Positions 31,160 to 40,885 of a DNA stretch of 58,658 nt are shown here, in pieces. Every line of letters starts with the position of its first letter. Position 1 is the stretch's first letter. The notes beneath the pieces were generated by a model. It was not told where the DNA came from. It did not search any database and saw nothing but the letters and a program-made list of their open reading frames with translations. The DNA is from Gammaproteobacteria bacterium. GTDB taxonomy: Bacteria > Pseudomonadota > Gammaproteobacteria > SZUA-229. Location: the NCBI GenBank assembly GCA_026196035.1, contig JAPHQX010000041.1, positions 1 through 58,658 on the forward strand, written 5' to 3'. The translations under genes were made by a program, and so were the position numbers.

Positions 31160-31804
31160 GTGTTTGAAATGGTAAAAGCAGGGGGATGGTTAATGTTCCC
31201 TATTATAGGCTGCTCAATTATTGCATTAGGCATTATTCTTGAGCGTTTCTGGAGCTTACAAAGTAAAAAGGTTATTCCCAAACATCTGGTTGCGACTATC
31301 TGGCACTGGGTTAAAGAAGGTCAGCTAGAACGTAGCAAGATAGAGTCTTTAGGCAAAAAATCAGCGCTGGGTAAAATTCTGGCAGCAGGATTAAATAATC
31401 GCCATCTAGAGAGACAGCGTATTAAAGAAAGTATCGAAGAAACAGGGCGTCAGGTGGTGCATGAGATGGAACGCTTTCTGAATACACTGGGCACCATTGC
31501 GGCGATATCTCCCTTGCTTGGCTTACTGGGTACGGTTATTGGAATGATAAAAGTGTTCAATGCCATTACCAGTTCTGGCGTAGGTAATGCAGCACCACTG
31601 GCTGGCGGTATTTCCCAGGCGCTCATTACTACCGCGGCAGGTTTATCAGTCGCCATCATTGCACTTATGTTTCATCGTTACTTTCGTGGTCGAGTTGATG
31701 AAATAGTGGTTAAGATGGAAGAAGAAGCTATCAAGATGGTCGATGTATTGCACAATAATCGCACGTCAGAAACTTCAGCCAGCAAGACGGAGAAAGCAGC
31801 TTGA
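31160..31804 (+). CDS. exbB: ExbB/TolQ/MotA-family proton channel protein
   Basis: 214 aa with three membrane helices: the first near residues 10-28 (WLMFPIIGCSIIALGIILE), then a cytoplasmic loop, then the pair ending in PLAGGISQALITTAAGLSVAIIALM. GTG start. The ExbB-ExbD pair powers an outer-membrane transport or envelope process with proton motive force. No TonB or TolA is encoded here, so the partner is uncertain. Its TGA overlaps the TTG start of exbD. Confidence 0.92.
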   Translation: MFEMVKAGGWLMFPIIGCSIIALGIILERFWSLQSKKVIPKHLVATIWHWVKEGQLERSKIESLGKKSALGKILAAGLNNRHLERQRIKESIEETGRQVVHEMERFLNTLGTIAAISPLLGLLGTVIGMIKVFNAITSSGVGNAAPLAGGISQALITTAAGLSVAIIALMFHRYFRGRVDEIVVKMEEEAIKMVDVLHNNRTSETSASKTEKAA

Positions 31805-32220
31805 ATCTAAAGCCCGATCGCCGTGATGATATCGAACTTAATTTAACACCGCTTATCGATGTTGTTTTTCTGTTGCTGATTTTTTTTATGGTATCAACAA
31901 CATTTGATAAACAGGCAAAACTTAAAATTGTTTTGCCTGAAGCAACTGCAGCGGCTGAACAGACAAACGATAATGCTGTTGTTATAGGAATAGATTCTAA
32001 AGGTAGTTTCTTTATCAATGATCGTCAGCTGGTCAATACGCAAGCAAAAACCCTGAAGCTCGCACTGATGAAAATAGTTGGTGATAATAAAGACGTGCCC
32101 CTGGTCATTAGAGCGGATGCAAAAACGCCTCACGCATCAGTTGTTAAAGCCATGGATGTTGCTGCGCAATTAAATTTAACTCAGATGTCAATTGCGACAC
32201 TTGAAAATCAGTCCGAATAA
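31801..32220 (+). CDS. exbD: ExbD/TolR-family protein
   Basis: 139 aa. One N-terminal membrane helix with the key Asp (LTPLIDVVFLLLIFFMVSTTF), then a periplasmic domain. TTG start overlapping the exbB stop by 4 nt (TTGA). Forms the proton-driven complex with ExbB. The pair sits between comEC and msbA, a common placement in Pseudomonas-like genomes. Confidence 0.93.
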   Translation: MNLKPDRRDDIELNLTPLIDVVFLLLIFFMVSTTFDKQAKLKIVLPEATAAAEQTNDNAVVIGIDSKGSFFINDRQLVNTQAKTLKLALMKIVGDNKDVPLVIRADAKTPHASVVKAMDVAAQLNLTQMSIATLENQSE

Positions 32221-32226
32221 TTAAAA

Positions 32227-33981
32227 ATGAATGATTCACCGTCTCATTTCAGAGTCACATACCGTCGTTTAGTCGCTTATACACTTAACTACTGGAATAT
32301 TTTTTTGATGGCGATAGCCGGCATGATTCTGGTTGCGCTTTCTCAACCCGGTTTCGCGGCTCTAATGGAGCCCATGCTTGACGGCAGTTTTGTAGATAAA
32401 AATCCTGATACGATCAAATGGGTACCTTTTGCCATAGTTGCTGTTTTTCTTGTTCGTGCCCTTGGTGGTTTTATCTCTGATTACGGAATGAGCTGGGTTG
32501 GCCGTATGGTAATCAAAGACCTGCGTGATGAAATGTTTAACAAACTCATGCTATTACCGGGCGACTATTATGATAAAAATTCAACCGGTAATACAATTTC
32601 AAAATTTACCTATGATGTAGAGCAGGTTGCTCAGGCAGCAACTAATGCCATTACGATTATGATACGTGATGTACTAATGGTCATAAGCCTGATTGGCTAT
32701 ATGTTTTTTATAAGCCCGCTATTAGCAGCTCTGTTTCTTCTAATTGGACCATTCATAGCATTTCTGATTTCACTGGTGTCCAGACGGTTTCGTAAGGTCA
32801 GTCAGCGAATTCAACAATCCATGGGCAAGGTCACTCATGTTGTAGAAGAGGCTATTCAGGCACAACGGGTTGTCAAAATATTTGGTGGCCAGGAATACGA
32901 AAAAAATCAGTTTTCCAGCTCAAATGAAAGCAATCGAAAACAGAATATGCGACTGGTTGCAACGACCAGTATAAGCACGCCAATTATTCAGGTTATTGTT
33001 GCTTTTGCCCTTGCCGGTATTATTTATATGGCCACAATGGAAGGCATAAAAAATAGTATTACAGTGGGTGCATTTGTGGCATTTATAACAGCCATGATGA
33101 TGTTATTTGCACCTGTAAAAAGATTGACCAATGTTAATGCGATATTACAAAAAGGTATTGCAGCAGCAGACAGTATTTTTAATTTACTCGATACCCAGGC
33201 AGAGCACGATGACGGTGAATATAAAACTAATCGTGTTGCAGGGAATATTGAGTTTAAAAATATTAATTTTAGATACGCATCCAATCCAGATAAATATGTG
33301 CTGAAATCAATTAATTTAAATATACGAGCGGGTCAGACGATTGCATTTGTCGGTCGCTCGGGTAGTGGCAAGTCAACATTAGTTAATCTGTTGCCACGTT
33401 TGTATGATTCCTATGAGGGCGAGATACAGATAGATGGACAGGATATCAGGCATTATACGTTAGATTCATTGCGCAACCAGATTGCCTATGTTGGTCAGGA
33501 AATTGTTCTTTTTAATGATACAGTTGAACATAATATAGCTTATGGCAGTTTGCATGATTATTCTGAACAGGATGTTATAACAGCAGCAAAATCAGCTCAT
33601 GCCTACGAGTTTATTGAGCAAATGATTCATGGCATGCAAACCATTGTCGGTGAAAAAGGTGTTCTTCTGTCTGGTGGCCAAAGACAGCGGATTGCTATCG
33701 CACGAGCGCTGCTTAAAAATGCCCCCATACTCATACTTGATGAAGCAACGTCTGCACTGGATACAGAATCAGAACGTCACATACAGTCAGCTCTCGAGGA
33801 ACTAATTAAAAATCGGACAACCCTGGTGATTGCACATCGTTTATCGACTATTGAAAATGCAGATCTTATAGTGGTAATGGATGACGGTAATATTGTTGAA
33901 ACCGGCAGCCATAAAGAATTATTAGCACAGGGTGGCCACTATTCATCATTACATCAAATGCAGTTTTCAGATGCCGGTTAG
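32227..33981 (+). CDS. msbA: Lipid A export ATP-binding/permease protein MsbA
   Basis: 584 aa ABC half-transporter. The membrane domain occupies about residues 20-310. The nucleotide-binding domain has Walker A GRSGSGKSTLV, Q-loop YVGQEIVLF, signature LSGGQRQRIAIARAL and Walker B LILDEATSALD. It flips lipid A-core across the inner membrane. It is followed by lpxK, the classic msbA-lpxK pair. Confidence 0.96.
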   Translation: MNDSPSHFRVTYRRLVAYTLNYWNIFLMAIAGMILVALSQPGFAALMEPMLDGSFVDKNPDTIKWVPFAIVAVFLVRALGGFISDYGMSWVGRMVIKDLRDEMFNKLMLLPGDYYDKNSTGNTISKFTYDVEQVAQAATNAITIMIRDVLMVISLIGYMFFISPLLAALFLLIGPFIAFLISLVSRRFRKVSQRIQQSMGKVTHVVEEAIQAQRVVKIFGGQEYEKNQFSSSNESNRKQNMRLVATTSISTPIIQVIVAFALAGIIYMATMEGIKNSITVGAFVAFITAMMMLFAPVKRLTNVNAILQKGIAAADSIFNLLDTQAEHDDGEYKTNRVAGNIEFKNINFRYASNPDKYVLKSINLNIRAGQTIAFVGRSGSGKSTLVNLLPRLYDSYEGEIQIDGQDIRHYTLDSLRNQIAYVGQEIVLFNDTVEHNIAYGSLHDYSEQDVITAAKSAHAYEFIEQMIHGMQTIVGEKGVLLSGGQRQRIAIARALLKNAPILILDEATSALDTESERHIQSALEELIKNRTTLVIAHRLSTIENADLIVVMDDGNIVETGSHKELLAQGGHYSSLHQMQFSDAG

Positions 33982-33995
33982 AATCTGAGTATCAA

Positions 33996-34976
33996 ATGAA
34001 ACGTCTAGATGAGTACTGGTATAATCAGAATCCTGTTGCATGGATTCTCTGGCCTTTGTCTCTGATTTTCTGTCTGATTGTTTCACTGAGAAAGTTTTTC
34101 TATCAAATTAATTTATTCAAAACACCCGCTATATCGGTGCCTGTTATTATCGTAGGTAATATTTCAGTAGGCGGCACAGGAAAAACGCCTTTACTAATTT
34201 CCTTATGTAAGCATTTGCAGGCGCTTGGTTTCAGGCCGGGTATTATCAGCCGTGGTTACGGGGGGCAGGCCGCGTCATGGCCGCAGATTGTAACATCAGA
34301 CAGTCAGCCATTGCTGGTAGGTGATGAACCTGTATTAATATCAAGAAGAACTGACTGTCCCGTTGTGGTGGGGCCTGACAGAGTTAGTGATATTGAACAG
34401 CTTCTCGCCAGGGATAATTGTAATATTATTCTTTCTGATGATGGGCTTCAGCATTACCGACTCGACAGAGATCTCGAAATAGCCGTTATTGATGCCGCAC
34501 GATTGACCGGTAATGGCTTTTGTTTACCCGCTGGACCACTACGTGAGCCTCTACGACGTCTTAAAACAGTTGATATGGTTGTATATAATGGTGGAAATTC
34601 TCAGGCTTTAACATTCAGTTTAGAGCATGATCAGTTATTATCAGTGAGTAATGATAATGAAAGCCTTTTGCTTGAATCGCTTAGAGATAAATCTGTTCAT
34701 GCTATTGCAGGCATAGGTCACCCGGAACGATTTTTTAACTTACTGACATCTTATGGGCTGGATATTATAAAACACCGTTTCCCGGACCATTATAGTTATA
34801 CAATAGAAGATCTGAGTTTTAATGATGAATTACCCATATTAATGACCGAGAAAGATGCGGTAAAATGTAAATCATTTAATATTGCAAATAGCTGGTATCT
34901 ACCTGTTAGCGCGATCTTATCAGAAGCCACAAAAAATAAATTCAATCAGTTAATTAAACAGGTCAAAAATGGATAA
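33996..34976 (+). CDS. lpxK: Tetraacyldisaccharide 4'-kinase LpxK
   Basis: 326 aa membrane-associated kinase that phosphorylates the lipid A disaccharide at the 4' position. An N-terminal hydrophobic helix precedes the P-loop [32 protein letters not shown] and [18 protein letters not shown] are the expected blocks. The 3' end overlaps the Trm112-like gene by 8 nt. Confidence 0.96.
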   Translation: MKRLDEYWYNQNPVAWILWPLSLIFCLIVSLRKFFYQINLFKTPAISVPVIIVGNISVGGTGKTPLLISLCKHLQALGFRPGIISRGYGGQAASWPQIVTSDSQPLLVGDEPVLISRRTDCPVVVGPDRVSDIEQLLARDNCNIILSDDGLQHYRLDRDLEIAVIDAARLTGNGFCLPAGPLREPLRRLKTVDMVVYNGGNSQALTFSLEHDQLLSVSNDNESLLLESLRDKSVHAIAGIGHPERFFNLLTSYGLDIIKHRFPDHYSYTIEDLSFNDELPILMTEKDAVKCKSFNIANSWYLPVSAILSEATKNKFNQLIKQVKNG

Positions 34977-35148
34977 AAAACTATTAGAACTCCTGGTTTG
35001 CCCCAAATGCAACGGCAAACTGGTTTACGATAAAAAAGCCGATGAGCTGATTTGTAACACAGATGCACTGGCTTTTCCTGTTCGCGATGGTATTCCAGTC
35101 ATGCTGGAAGATGAAGCACGCAAAACTGACGTTGATAACCAAGACTAA
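34969..35148 (+). CDS. ycaR: Trm112-like / YcaR (UPF0434) zinc-ribbon protein
   Basis: 59 aa, too short for the ORF track. It reads [20 protein letters not shown], then [20 protein letters not shown]. The CPKC pair plus one later cysteine form a zinc-ribbon-like core similar to Trm112. It overlaps lpxK by 8 nt and lies 5 nt before kdsB, the same order as E. coli lpxK-ycaQ-ycaR-kdsB apart from ycaQ. The role is uncertain. Confidence 0.92.
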   Translation: MDKKLLELLVCPKCNGKLVYDKKADELICNTDALAFPVRDGIPVMLEDEARKTDVDNQD

Positions 35149-35153
35149 TCCAC

Positions 35154-35915
35154 ATGTCACTTGAATTTAAAGTTGTTATTCCTGCACGTTATGCATCAAC
35201 TCGATTCGAGGGAAAGCCTCTGGTCGATATCTGTGGCAAACCCATGCTGCAATACGTTTATGAGTGCGCCATTCAGTCAGGTGCACAACAGGTCATCATA
35301 GCTACAGATGATGATCGTATTCAAAATGCAGCCGAGAACTTTGGAGCAGAGGTGTGTATGACGTCGGCTGAACATACATCAGGAACCGACAGGCTTGCTG
35401 AAGTGAGTTTAAAATATCAATGGGATATAAACGATATAGTGGTTAATCTTCAGGGAGATGAGCCATTAACACCGCCATCAATTTTAAGACAGGTTGCGCT
35501 CAATCTTGCTGATCATTCAAAGGCAGGCATCGCAACCTTATCAACACCTATTCAGTCAGCTGAGGATGTGGTTGATCCTAATATCGTTAAAGTGGTGACC
35601 GATGCAGAAGGCTATGCACTCTATTTTAGTCGTTCTGCAATTCCCTATAATCGAGAATTATCTAATCAGATTACTGATACTGATGCGAGGAATTATAAAC
35701 GTCATCTTGGTATATACGCCTATCGTGTCAGTTTTCTTCATGCCTATACTAATATGCAGGCATGTGCACTCGAAAATACGGAAAAACTTGAGCAATTACG
35801 AGCGCTTTATAGCGGTATTGCAATTCATGTCGATGATGCTGTTGACTTGCCGGGTCCTGGCGTTGATACACCTGATGATCTTATCGCAGTTAAAAATCTG
35901 TTAATGAATAATTAG
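35154..35915 (+). CDS. kdsB: 3-deoxy-manno-octulosonate (CMP-Kdo) cytidylyltransferase
   Basis: 253 aa. VIPARYASTRFEGKPLVDICGKPMLQ is the nucleotide-binding start; NLQGDEPLTPP and SAIPYNRE follow. It activates Kdo as CMP-Kdo for addition to lipid A and so completes the route begun by KdsA in this window. Confidence 0.97.
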   Translation: MSLEFKVVIPARYASTRFEGKPLVDICGKPMLQYVYECAIQSGAQQVIIATDDDRIQNAAENFGAEVCMTSAEHTSGTDRLAEVSLKYQWDINDIVVNLQGDEPLTPPSILRQVALNLADHSKAGIATLSTPIQSAEDVVDPNIVKVVTDAEGYALYFSRSAIPYNRELSNQITDTDARNYKRHLGIYAYRVSFLHAYTNMQACALENTEKLEQLRALYSGIAIHVDDAVDLPGPGVDTPDDLIAVKNLLMNN

Positions 35916-35918
35916 ATC

Positions 35919-38060
35919 ATGTCAGAATCCCAACAATTTTTTGTCAGTTGTCCTAAAGGTATCGAAGACCTGCTTGTAACTGAATTGTTATCATTAGGTA
36001 TCAGTGATGCGATGGCTTCTTCTGCAGGTGTTAGTTTTGAAGGCCAGTTAGCAGATGCCTACAAAGTATGTTTGTGGTCACGCCTGGCCAGTCGCGTATT
36101 AATGCCTATTAAAATATTTGATGTTAAGACGGATGATGACTTATACAAACAAATCCAGACTGTTAAATGGTCAGATCATATTGATTTGAATGGTACGCTA
36201 GCAGTTAGCTGTCATTTAAGCCATTCAGATTTAACTAACAGTCATTATGCGGCGTTGAAAGTGAAAGATGCCATTGTTGATCAATTCATGGAGTTATTCG
36301 AACAACGGCCATCAGTTGATCGTGATAATCCCGATGTACGAATTAATTTATATATTCATCGTAATAGCGCAACTCTAAGCATTGATTTAGCGGGTGAATC
36401 CTTACATAAGCGCGGCTATAGACAATTCAGTGTTACTGCGCCGATGAAAGAAAACCTGGCAGCAGCTGTTCTAATGCGTTCTGGATGGCCTAATGAATCG
36501 CTGACACTGGTTGATCTCATGTGTGGCTCAGGTACGTTATTGATCGAAGCAGGCCTGATGGCATTAGAAATTGCTCCTGGTTTAAATCGAGAAAAATTTG
36601 GCTTTGAAAAATTAAAAGGATTTAAACCTGAGGTATGGCAATCGTTAGTTGAAAAGGCTGAGCAGCAAAGTATAAACAATCTGAATACTAAAAGCATGGT
36701 GATAAGAGGTTATGATGAATCAACCTCTGCTGTTAAGGCTGCCAGGCAAAATATACAGGCTGCTGGCCTGGAAAAATATATTCAGGTAGAAAAAAGAAGT
36801 CTTGAAGATTGCGCAGCAAATGATGATCTTTCACCGGGGCTTGTGATTGTTAATCCGCCTTATGGAGAAAGACTCGGTGATGAAAAGGAGCTGGCCTATC
36901 TATATGCGGAACTGGGCGATTGCTGGAAACGATATTTTGGCGAATGGAATGCAGCACTGTTTACCGGCAATATACCACTGGCAAAACATGTTGGCTTAAG
37001 ATCTCATAAAGACAACAGCCTTTATAATGGCGCTATTAAATGTAAACTATTTCAGTATAAATTGCGTCCTGCGAAACCCGAACATCTCTTACAAAAAGAA
37101 GATGAAGCAGATACACAAGCCCGTCAAATGTTTGAAAATCGGCTTAAGAAAAACTTTAAGCATTTGTCAAAATGGGCAAAACGAAGTCATATAGAATGTT
37201 ATCGGGTTTATGATGCAGATTTACCTGAATTCTCTGCGGCTATTGATATCTATCCTGACTGGGTACATGTACAGGAGTATGAAGCTCCGTCTTCTATTGA
37301 TATTCGTAAAGCCAGGCGACGTCTGGAAAATATAATTTCAGTCATCCCCGATGTACTTAAAATCGATAATGACCATATTGCTTTAAAAACACGGCGTCAG
37401 CAAAAAGGCACTAAGCAATATGAAAAACATTCAGATCAGAAGCATTTTCAGATAGTACACGAAAATAACCTTAAGTTTTATGTCAATCTTGAAGATTATC
37501 TGGATACGGGTTTATTTCTTGATCATCGTCTGACACGTGAAATGGTCAGAGATATGTCAAAAAATAAAAATGTACTTAATTTATTTGCTTACACGGGCGC
37601 GGTATCGATTTATGCTGCTGCAGGTGGCGCTCAATCTGTCACCACGGTTGATATGTCTAATACATATCTGGACTGGGCCAAACGTAATTTTTACCTTAAT
37701 GAACTCTCAGGTGAAAATTACAAATTCATCAAGGCTGATTGCATTAAATGGTTAATAGAGCAAAAGCATTCAGAGGAAAAATTTGATCTGATATTTCTTG
37801 ATCCACCGACATTTTCTAATTCAAAAAGTATGGAAAATGCTTTTGATGTACAGAAAGATCATGTATTTCTGATTAATTCAGCCATGAGATTACTAAATAC
37901 CAATGGCCAGCTGTTGTTTTCCAATAATTTCAGAAAATTCAGGCTGGATAAAAAAGCATTAGAACAGTTTCACATTGAAGATATTAGTCAGAAAACTATA
38001 CCTGAAGATTTCAAGCGTAATCAAAAAATACATCATTGTTTCAAAATTACATTTAAGTAA
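35919..38060 (+). CDS. rlmL: 23S rRNA (guanine-N2/N7) methyltransferase RlmKL
   Basis: 713 aa fusion. Order: THUMP domain (about 1-155), the RlmL methyltransferase (SAM motif LVDLMCGSGTLLIEAGL, catalytic NPPYGERLG), then the RlmK methyltransferase (VLNLFAYTGAVSIYAA, catalytic DPPTFSNSK). It modifies G2445 and G2069 of 23S rRNA in E. coli. It starts 3 nt after kdsB and ends 4 nt from the convergent porin-like pseudogene. Confidence 0.95.
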   Translation: MSESQQFFVSCPKGIEDLLVTELLSLGISDAMASSAGVSFEGQLADAYKVCLWSRLASRVLMPIKIFDVKTDDDLYKQIQTVKWSDHIDLNGTLAVSCHLSHSDLTNSHYAALKVKDAIVDQFMELFEQRPSVDRDNPDVRINLYIHRNSATLSIDLAGESLHKRGYRQFSVTAPMKENLAAAVLMRSGWPNESLTLVDLMCGSGTLLIEAGLMALEIAPGLNREKFGFEKLKGFKPEVWQSLVEKAEQQSINNLNTKSMVIRGYDESTSAVKAARQNIQAAGLEKYIQVEKRSLEDCAANDDLSPGLVIVNPPYGERLGDEKELAYLYAELGDCWKRYFGEWNAALFTGNIPLAKHVGLRSHKDNSLYNGAIKCKLFQYKLRPAKPEHLLQKEDEADTQARQMFENRLKKNFKHLSKWAKRSHIECYRVYDADLPEFSAAIDIYPDWVHVQEYEAPSSIDIRKARRRLENIISVIPDVLKIDNDHIALKTRRQQKGTKQYEKHSDQKHFQIVHENNLKFYVNLEDYLDTGLFLDHRLTREMVRDMSKNKNVLNLFAYTGAVSIYAAAGGAQSVTTVDMSNTYLDWAKRNFYLNELSGENYKFIKADCIKWLIEQKHSEEKFDLIFLDPPTFSNSKSMENAFDVQKDHVFLINSAMRLLNTNGQLLFSNNFRKFRLDKKALEQFHIEDISQKTIPEDFKRNQKIHHCFKITFK

Positions 38061-38064
38061 AAAC

Positions 38065-39332
38065 TTACCACCAGACTTCCGTCTGGGCGCCAACTGTCCA
38101 GCCTTTCGAATCATTTCCATATGGCGCATTACCAGGTATATTGCCCACTAAGCCGATAAATTCGTCACTCCAGTCTGCAAGTGTTACAAAGAAACGCATC
38201 ACAGGCCGTGATTTAAAGCCCCTGTCAGCTGATACCTGTAATACAGTTGTTAGTTTTGACAAACTGCCGTTGCGATTATTGATTTCATCATCAACATAAT
38301 CAATACCTGCTTCCAGCGCCAGGTTTAAATGTTTGCTGAAATAGAAAACAGGCCGTATACCAGTGCTGTACCAGTTAATTTTTGAATTAGTCGACTGACC
38401 TCGATCTTCCTGTCGAAGAACTACTGACCATTGATAGGAGAAGTCAGGTAGGGACTCATAGGTGAGGCTGTTATTGATCTCAAGTATACCCGCTTCATCA
38501 AGAATCCAGCCATCACTTTCACGAACAGGTCGGGGATTAAAATCAGCCTGCGTAATGCTTGCGCCAGTTTGATGGATTAATGCCAGGGTGTTTTTAATTT
38601 TTCCTGCTTTGTGATCAATCCAGAAACCCAGTCCTAGTCCTGATTCTTTTTTTACATTTACCAGATCAGGTTGTTCACTACGTAAAGCCAGTTGCCCCCA
38701 TACCGTGAGTGTTGAATGATGGCCCAGTTGCAGGCTATGCCAGCGAACATCCAGGGCGGTATTATTAATTAATTCATTAGAGTCCTTATCTTCATGGCGG
38801 AAAATGGCCATGTTGAGTTTGCCGTCACCGCTACTCAAATCTTCAAAACCTACACCTGCATGTGAATTCTGACCTGTATTTAACCAGTAATGGTTCATGA
38901 TATGAATGGATTTACGGTCATAGTAACGACGACTAACCAGAGTTTTACACCATTATCAAAAAGGTCATTGAAACTCAGGTAACCCTGGGCAAGATTATCT
39001 ACGGTGAAATCAGTGCTATCACCATGATTTTTGAAACCATCCAGCATAATGACGCCCTGAATATTGGCATTTTCTGAATCGGGGTCTTTCATATCGTAAG
39101 AATAAACAAATTTTAATTCCATATTCGTTTCAGGTTCATTTCCCAGGCGATATTTTGCTCGTGCACCAGGGGCCTGAAATTTAGTCTGAGTACTTCCATG
39201 TTCACTCATTCCCAGTCCACCACGAAAATAGCCATGGAATTGAAGACTTTGTTGACCTGTTGTTATTTCCATTGAGTTCACGCTAAACGGTAATAGTAGA
39301 CCGGTTATGATTCTGTAGAATATTTTATTCAT
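38065..39332 (-). pseudogene. Maltoporin (LamB)-like porin, frameshifted
   Basis: The track gives two fragments, 145 aa (38895-39332) and 277 aa (38065-38898). The first has a signal peptide and the LamB-like start [30 protein letters not shown]. It ends in [15 protein letters not shown]. Reading the other frame from the same place gives [18 protein letters not shown], continuing into GFEDLSSGDGKLNMAIFRHED of the second fragment. One missing base around 38936-38938, probably a G of a GGG run (TGGGTT to TGGTT), restores about 420 aa, the usual maltoporin length. The C-terminal aromatic end TEVWW is intact. A sequencing or assembly error is possible. Confidence 0.82.
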
Positions 39333-39398
39333 GTACTTCTCAATGTTTATTATTTAAATTGGATATTGATGTTCATATATATATAGTATTTCAGCCAT

Positions 39399-39430
39399 AA
39401 AAAAAGCCACTTTAAATAAGTGGCTTTTTT
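39399..39430 (-). terminator. Terminator after rsd
   Basis: GCCACTT / AAGTGGC stem with a 5-nt loop, flanked by A-runs and T-runs on both sides, so it can act in either direction. On the minus strand it lies about 20 nt after the rsd stop and before the porin-like gene. Confidence 0.88.
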
Positions 39431-39451
39431 GTTTTAAGAAACGGGGCTATT

Positions 39452-39949
39452 TTACTGGAGAACTTCAGCTGCTTCTGAAGACTTGGCCGTTAAAAGAGTA
39501 TTAATCAGCTGGTCTTCAAGTTCTATACGTGTTGCCAGTTCTTCACCCAGTTTTGATAAATGACTGGTTAATTGTTCAATAGAAATATTACTTAGATCAT
39601 TGCCACTATCGTATTTATCATTGAATTCAACAGCAATCTGGGTTGTTTTTTCAATGCGAGGATAGATGGAGTCGGCCAGTGTAACTATTTCATGACGCCG
39701 TTCAACACCTTCTGAAATCCGTTGATAAAGTTCAAAATGACCAATTGCAATATAATCAATCAATAACTGACAAAATTCCTGAATTTGATCAGGCTGTATT
39801 TCATCAGTGTTAACTGATGTGCCATCACAACCTGCAAGATTACAGTACATGGAGAGAACTTCATTGCGTTCAGCAATTAGCTGTTTTATTTCTCTGCGAG
39901 TTCTTGAACGTCTGTCGTTGGAGGGTTGACGATCTACATAGTCGTTCAT
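39452..39949 (-). CDS. rsd: Rsd/AlgQ anti-sigma-70 factor homolog
   Basis: 165 aa, helical. NEVLSMYCNLAGCDG, IQEFCQLLIDYIAIGHFELYQRI and LGEELATRIELEDQLINTLL align by eye with E. coli Rsd, which binds sigma-70 during stationary phase. The first 20 residues are charged (DRRSRTRREIK). It is a single gene ended by a terminator. Confidence 0.87.
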   Translation of the reverse strand: MNDYVDRQPSNDRRSRTRREIKQLIAERNEVLSMYCNLAGCDGTSVNTDEIQPDQIQEFCQLLIDYIAIGHFELYQRISEGVERRHEIVTLADSIYPRIEKTTQIAVEFNDKYDSGNDLSNISIEQLTSHLSKLGEELATRIELEDQLINTLLTAKSSEAAEVLQ

Positions 39950-40244
39950 TAAAAACTACCTTTACATTTTTATTTGATTTCAGCTCAAACCTTATTATGG
40001 ATACTTCAAAATAAGGCCTTAATTTTTTTATGAAATATAAATTGCCTTAATTAGCAAAATAAATCAAGAAAAACCGACATAATCCTATCTCTAAGCGCTA
40101 ATAAAGAATATATCAAATTATCTTCTGAACAATTCCAGAATATTAACCCACACACTAAGTAGTTGATATTATAGTTATTATTGGCATATTATTGATGGTG
40201 ATTAGTTAAATTAATGATGATTCAATTTTTTTTGCATTTATACT
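39950..40244. other. Intergenic promoter region between rsd and msrA
   Basis: 295 nt, AT-rich, with no credible gene. It should hold the divergent promoters of rsd and msrA. The only promoter-like pair I can support is the msrA candidate listed separately. Confidence 0.5.
40163..40192 (+). promoter_or_regulatory. Possible msrA promoter
   Basis: TTGATA, 18 nt, then TATTAT, about 50 nt before the msrA start. AT-rich surroundings give several alternatives, including TATACT directly before the ATG. Confidence 0.35.
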
Positions 40245-40874
40245 ATGAAAAACATAAACATGCCGACAGCTGACATGGCTTTACCTGGAAGTGACCATGA
40301 AGTCACTATATCAGATAAGCATTTTGTGAATGGTCATTCAATTAAAAATCATATTCCAGAGCATATGCAAAAAGCCTTATTTGGCATGGGATGCTTCTGG
40401 GGAGCTGAGCGCCTCTTCTGGTTAGAGGAGAGGGTTTATGCCACTGCCGTCGGTTATACTGGAGGTTTCACCCCTAATCCCAGTTATCAGGAAGTCTGCA
40501 CTGGTTTGACAGGACATAATGAGGTCGTCCTGGTGATTTATGACCCGAATCAGATGAGTTATCAATATCTGCTTAAAATCTTCTGGGAAGCACATAATCC
40601 CACGCAGGGTATGCGCCAGGGTAATGATGTTGGTACTCAATACCGATCTGGAATATATACCTACACTGATGAACAATTATCTCAGGCTAGGGCATCAGAA
40701 AAGCAGTATCAACAGGCACTAACAGAAAAGGGCATAGGTAAAATTACGACTGAAATCATGCCTGCAACAGAGTTTTATTATGCTGAAGATTATCATCAGC
40801 AATATCTAGCTAAAAATCCTCAGGGCTATTGCGGGCTAGTAGGTACTGGAGCCAGCTTAGGCAGTCAGCAATAA
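40245..40874 (+). CDS. msrA: Peptide methionine sulfoxide reductase MsrA
   Basis: 209 aa. The catalytic motif [13 protein letters not shown] places the nucleophile at C50. The C-terminal [12 protein letters not shown] carries a resolving cysteine. It reduces the S-epimer of methionine sulfoxide in the cytoplasm. The long N-terminal region ([14 protein letters not shown]) matches the E. coli type. ATG 40260 is an alternative start, because 40245 sits directly behind a TATACT. A hybrid kinase gene begins 11 nt after it. Confidence 0.95.
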   Translation: MKNINMPTADMALPGSDHEVTISDKHFVNGHSIKNHIPEHMQKALFGMGCFWGAERLFWLEERVYATAVGYTGGFTPNPSYQEVCTGLTGHNEVVLVIYDPNQMSYQYLLKIFWEAHNPTQGMRQGNDVGTQYRSGIYTYTDEQLSQARASEKQYQQALTEKGIGKITTEIMPATEFYYAEDYHQQYLAKNPQGYCGLVGTGASLGSQQ

Positions 40875-40885
40875 CATTCTAAATT

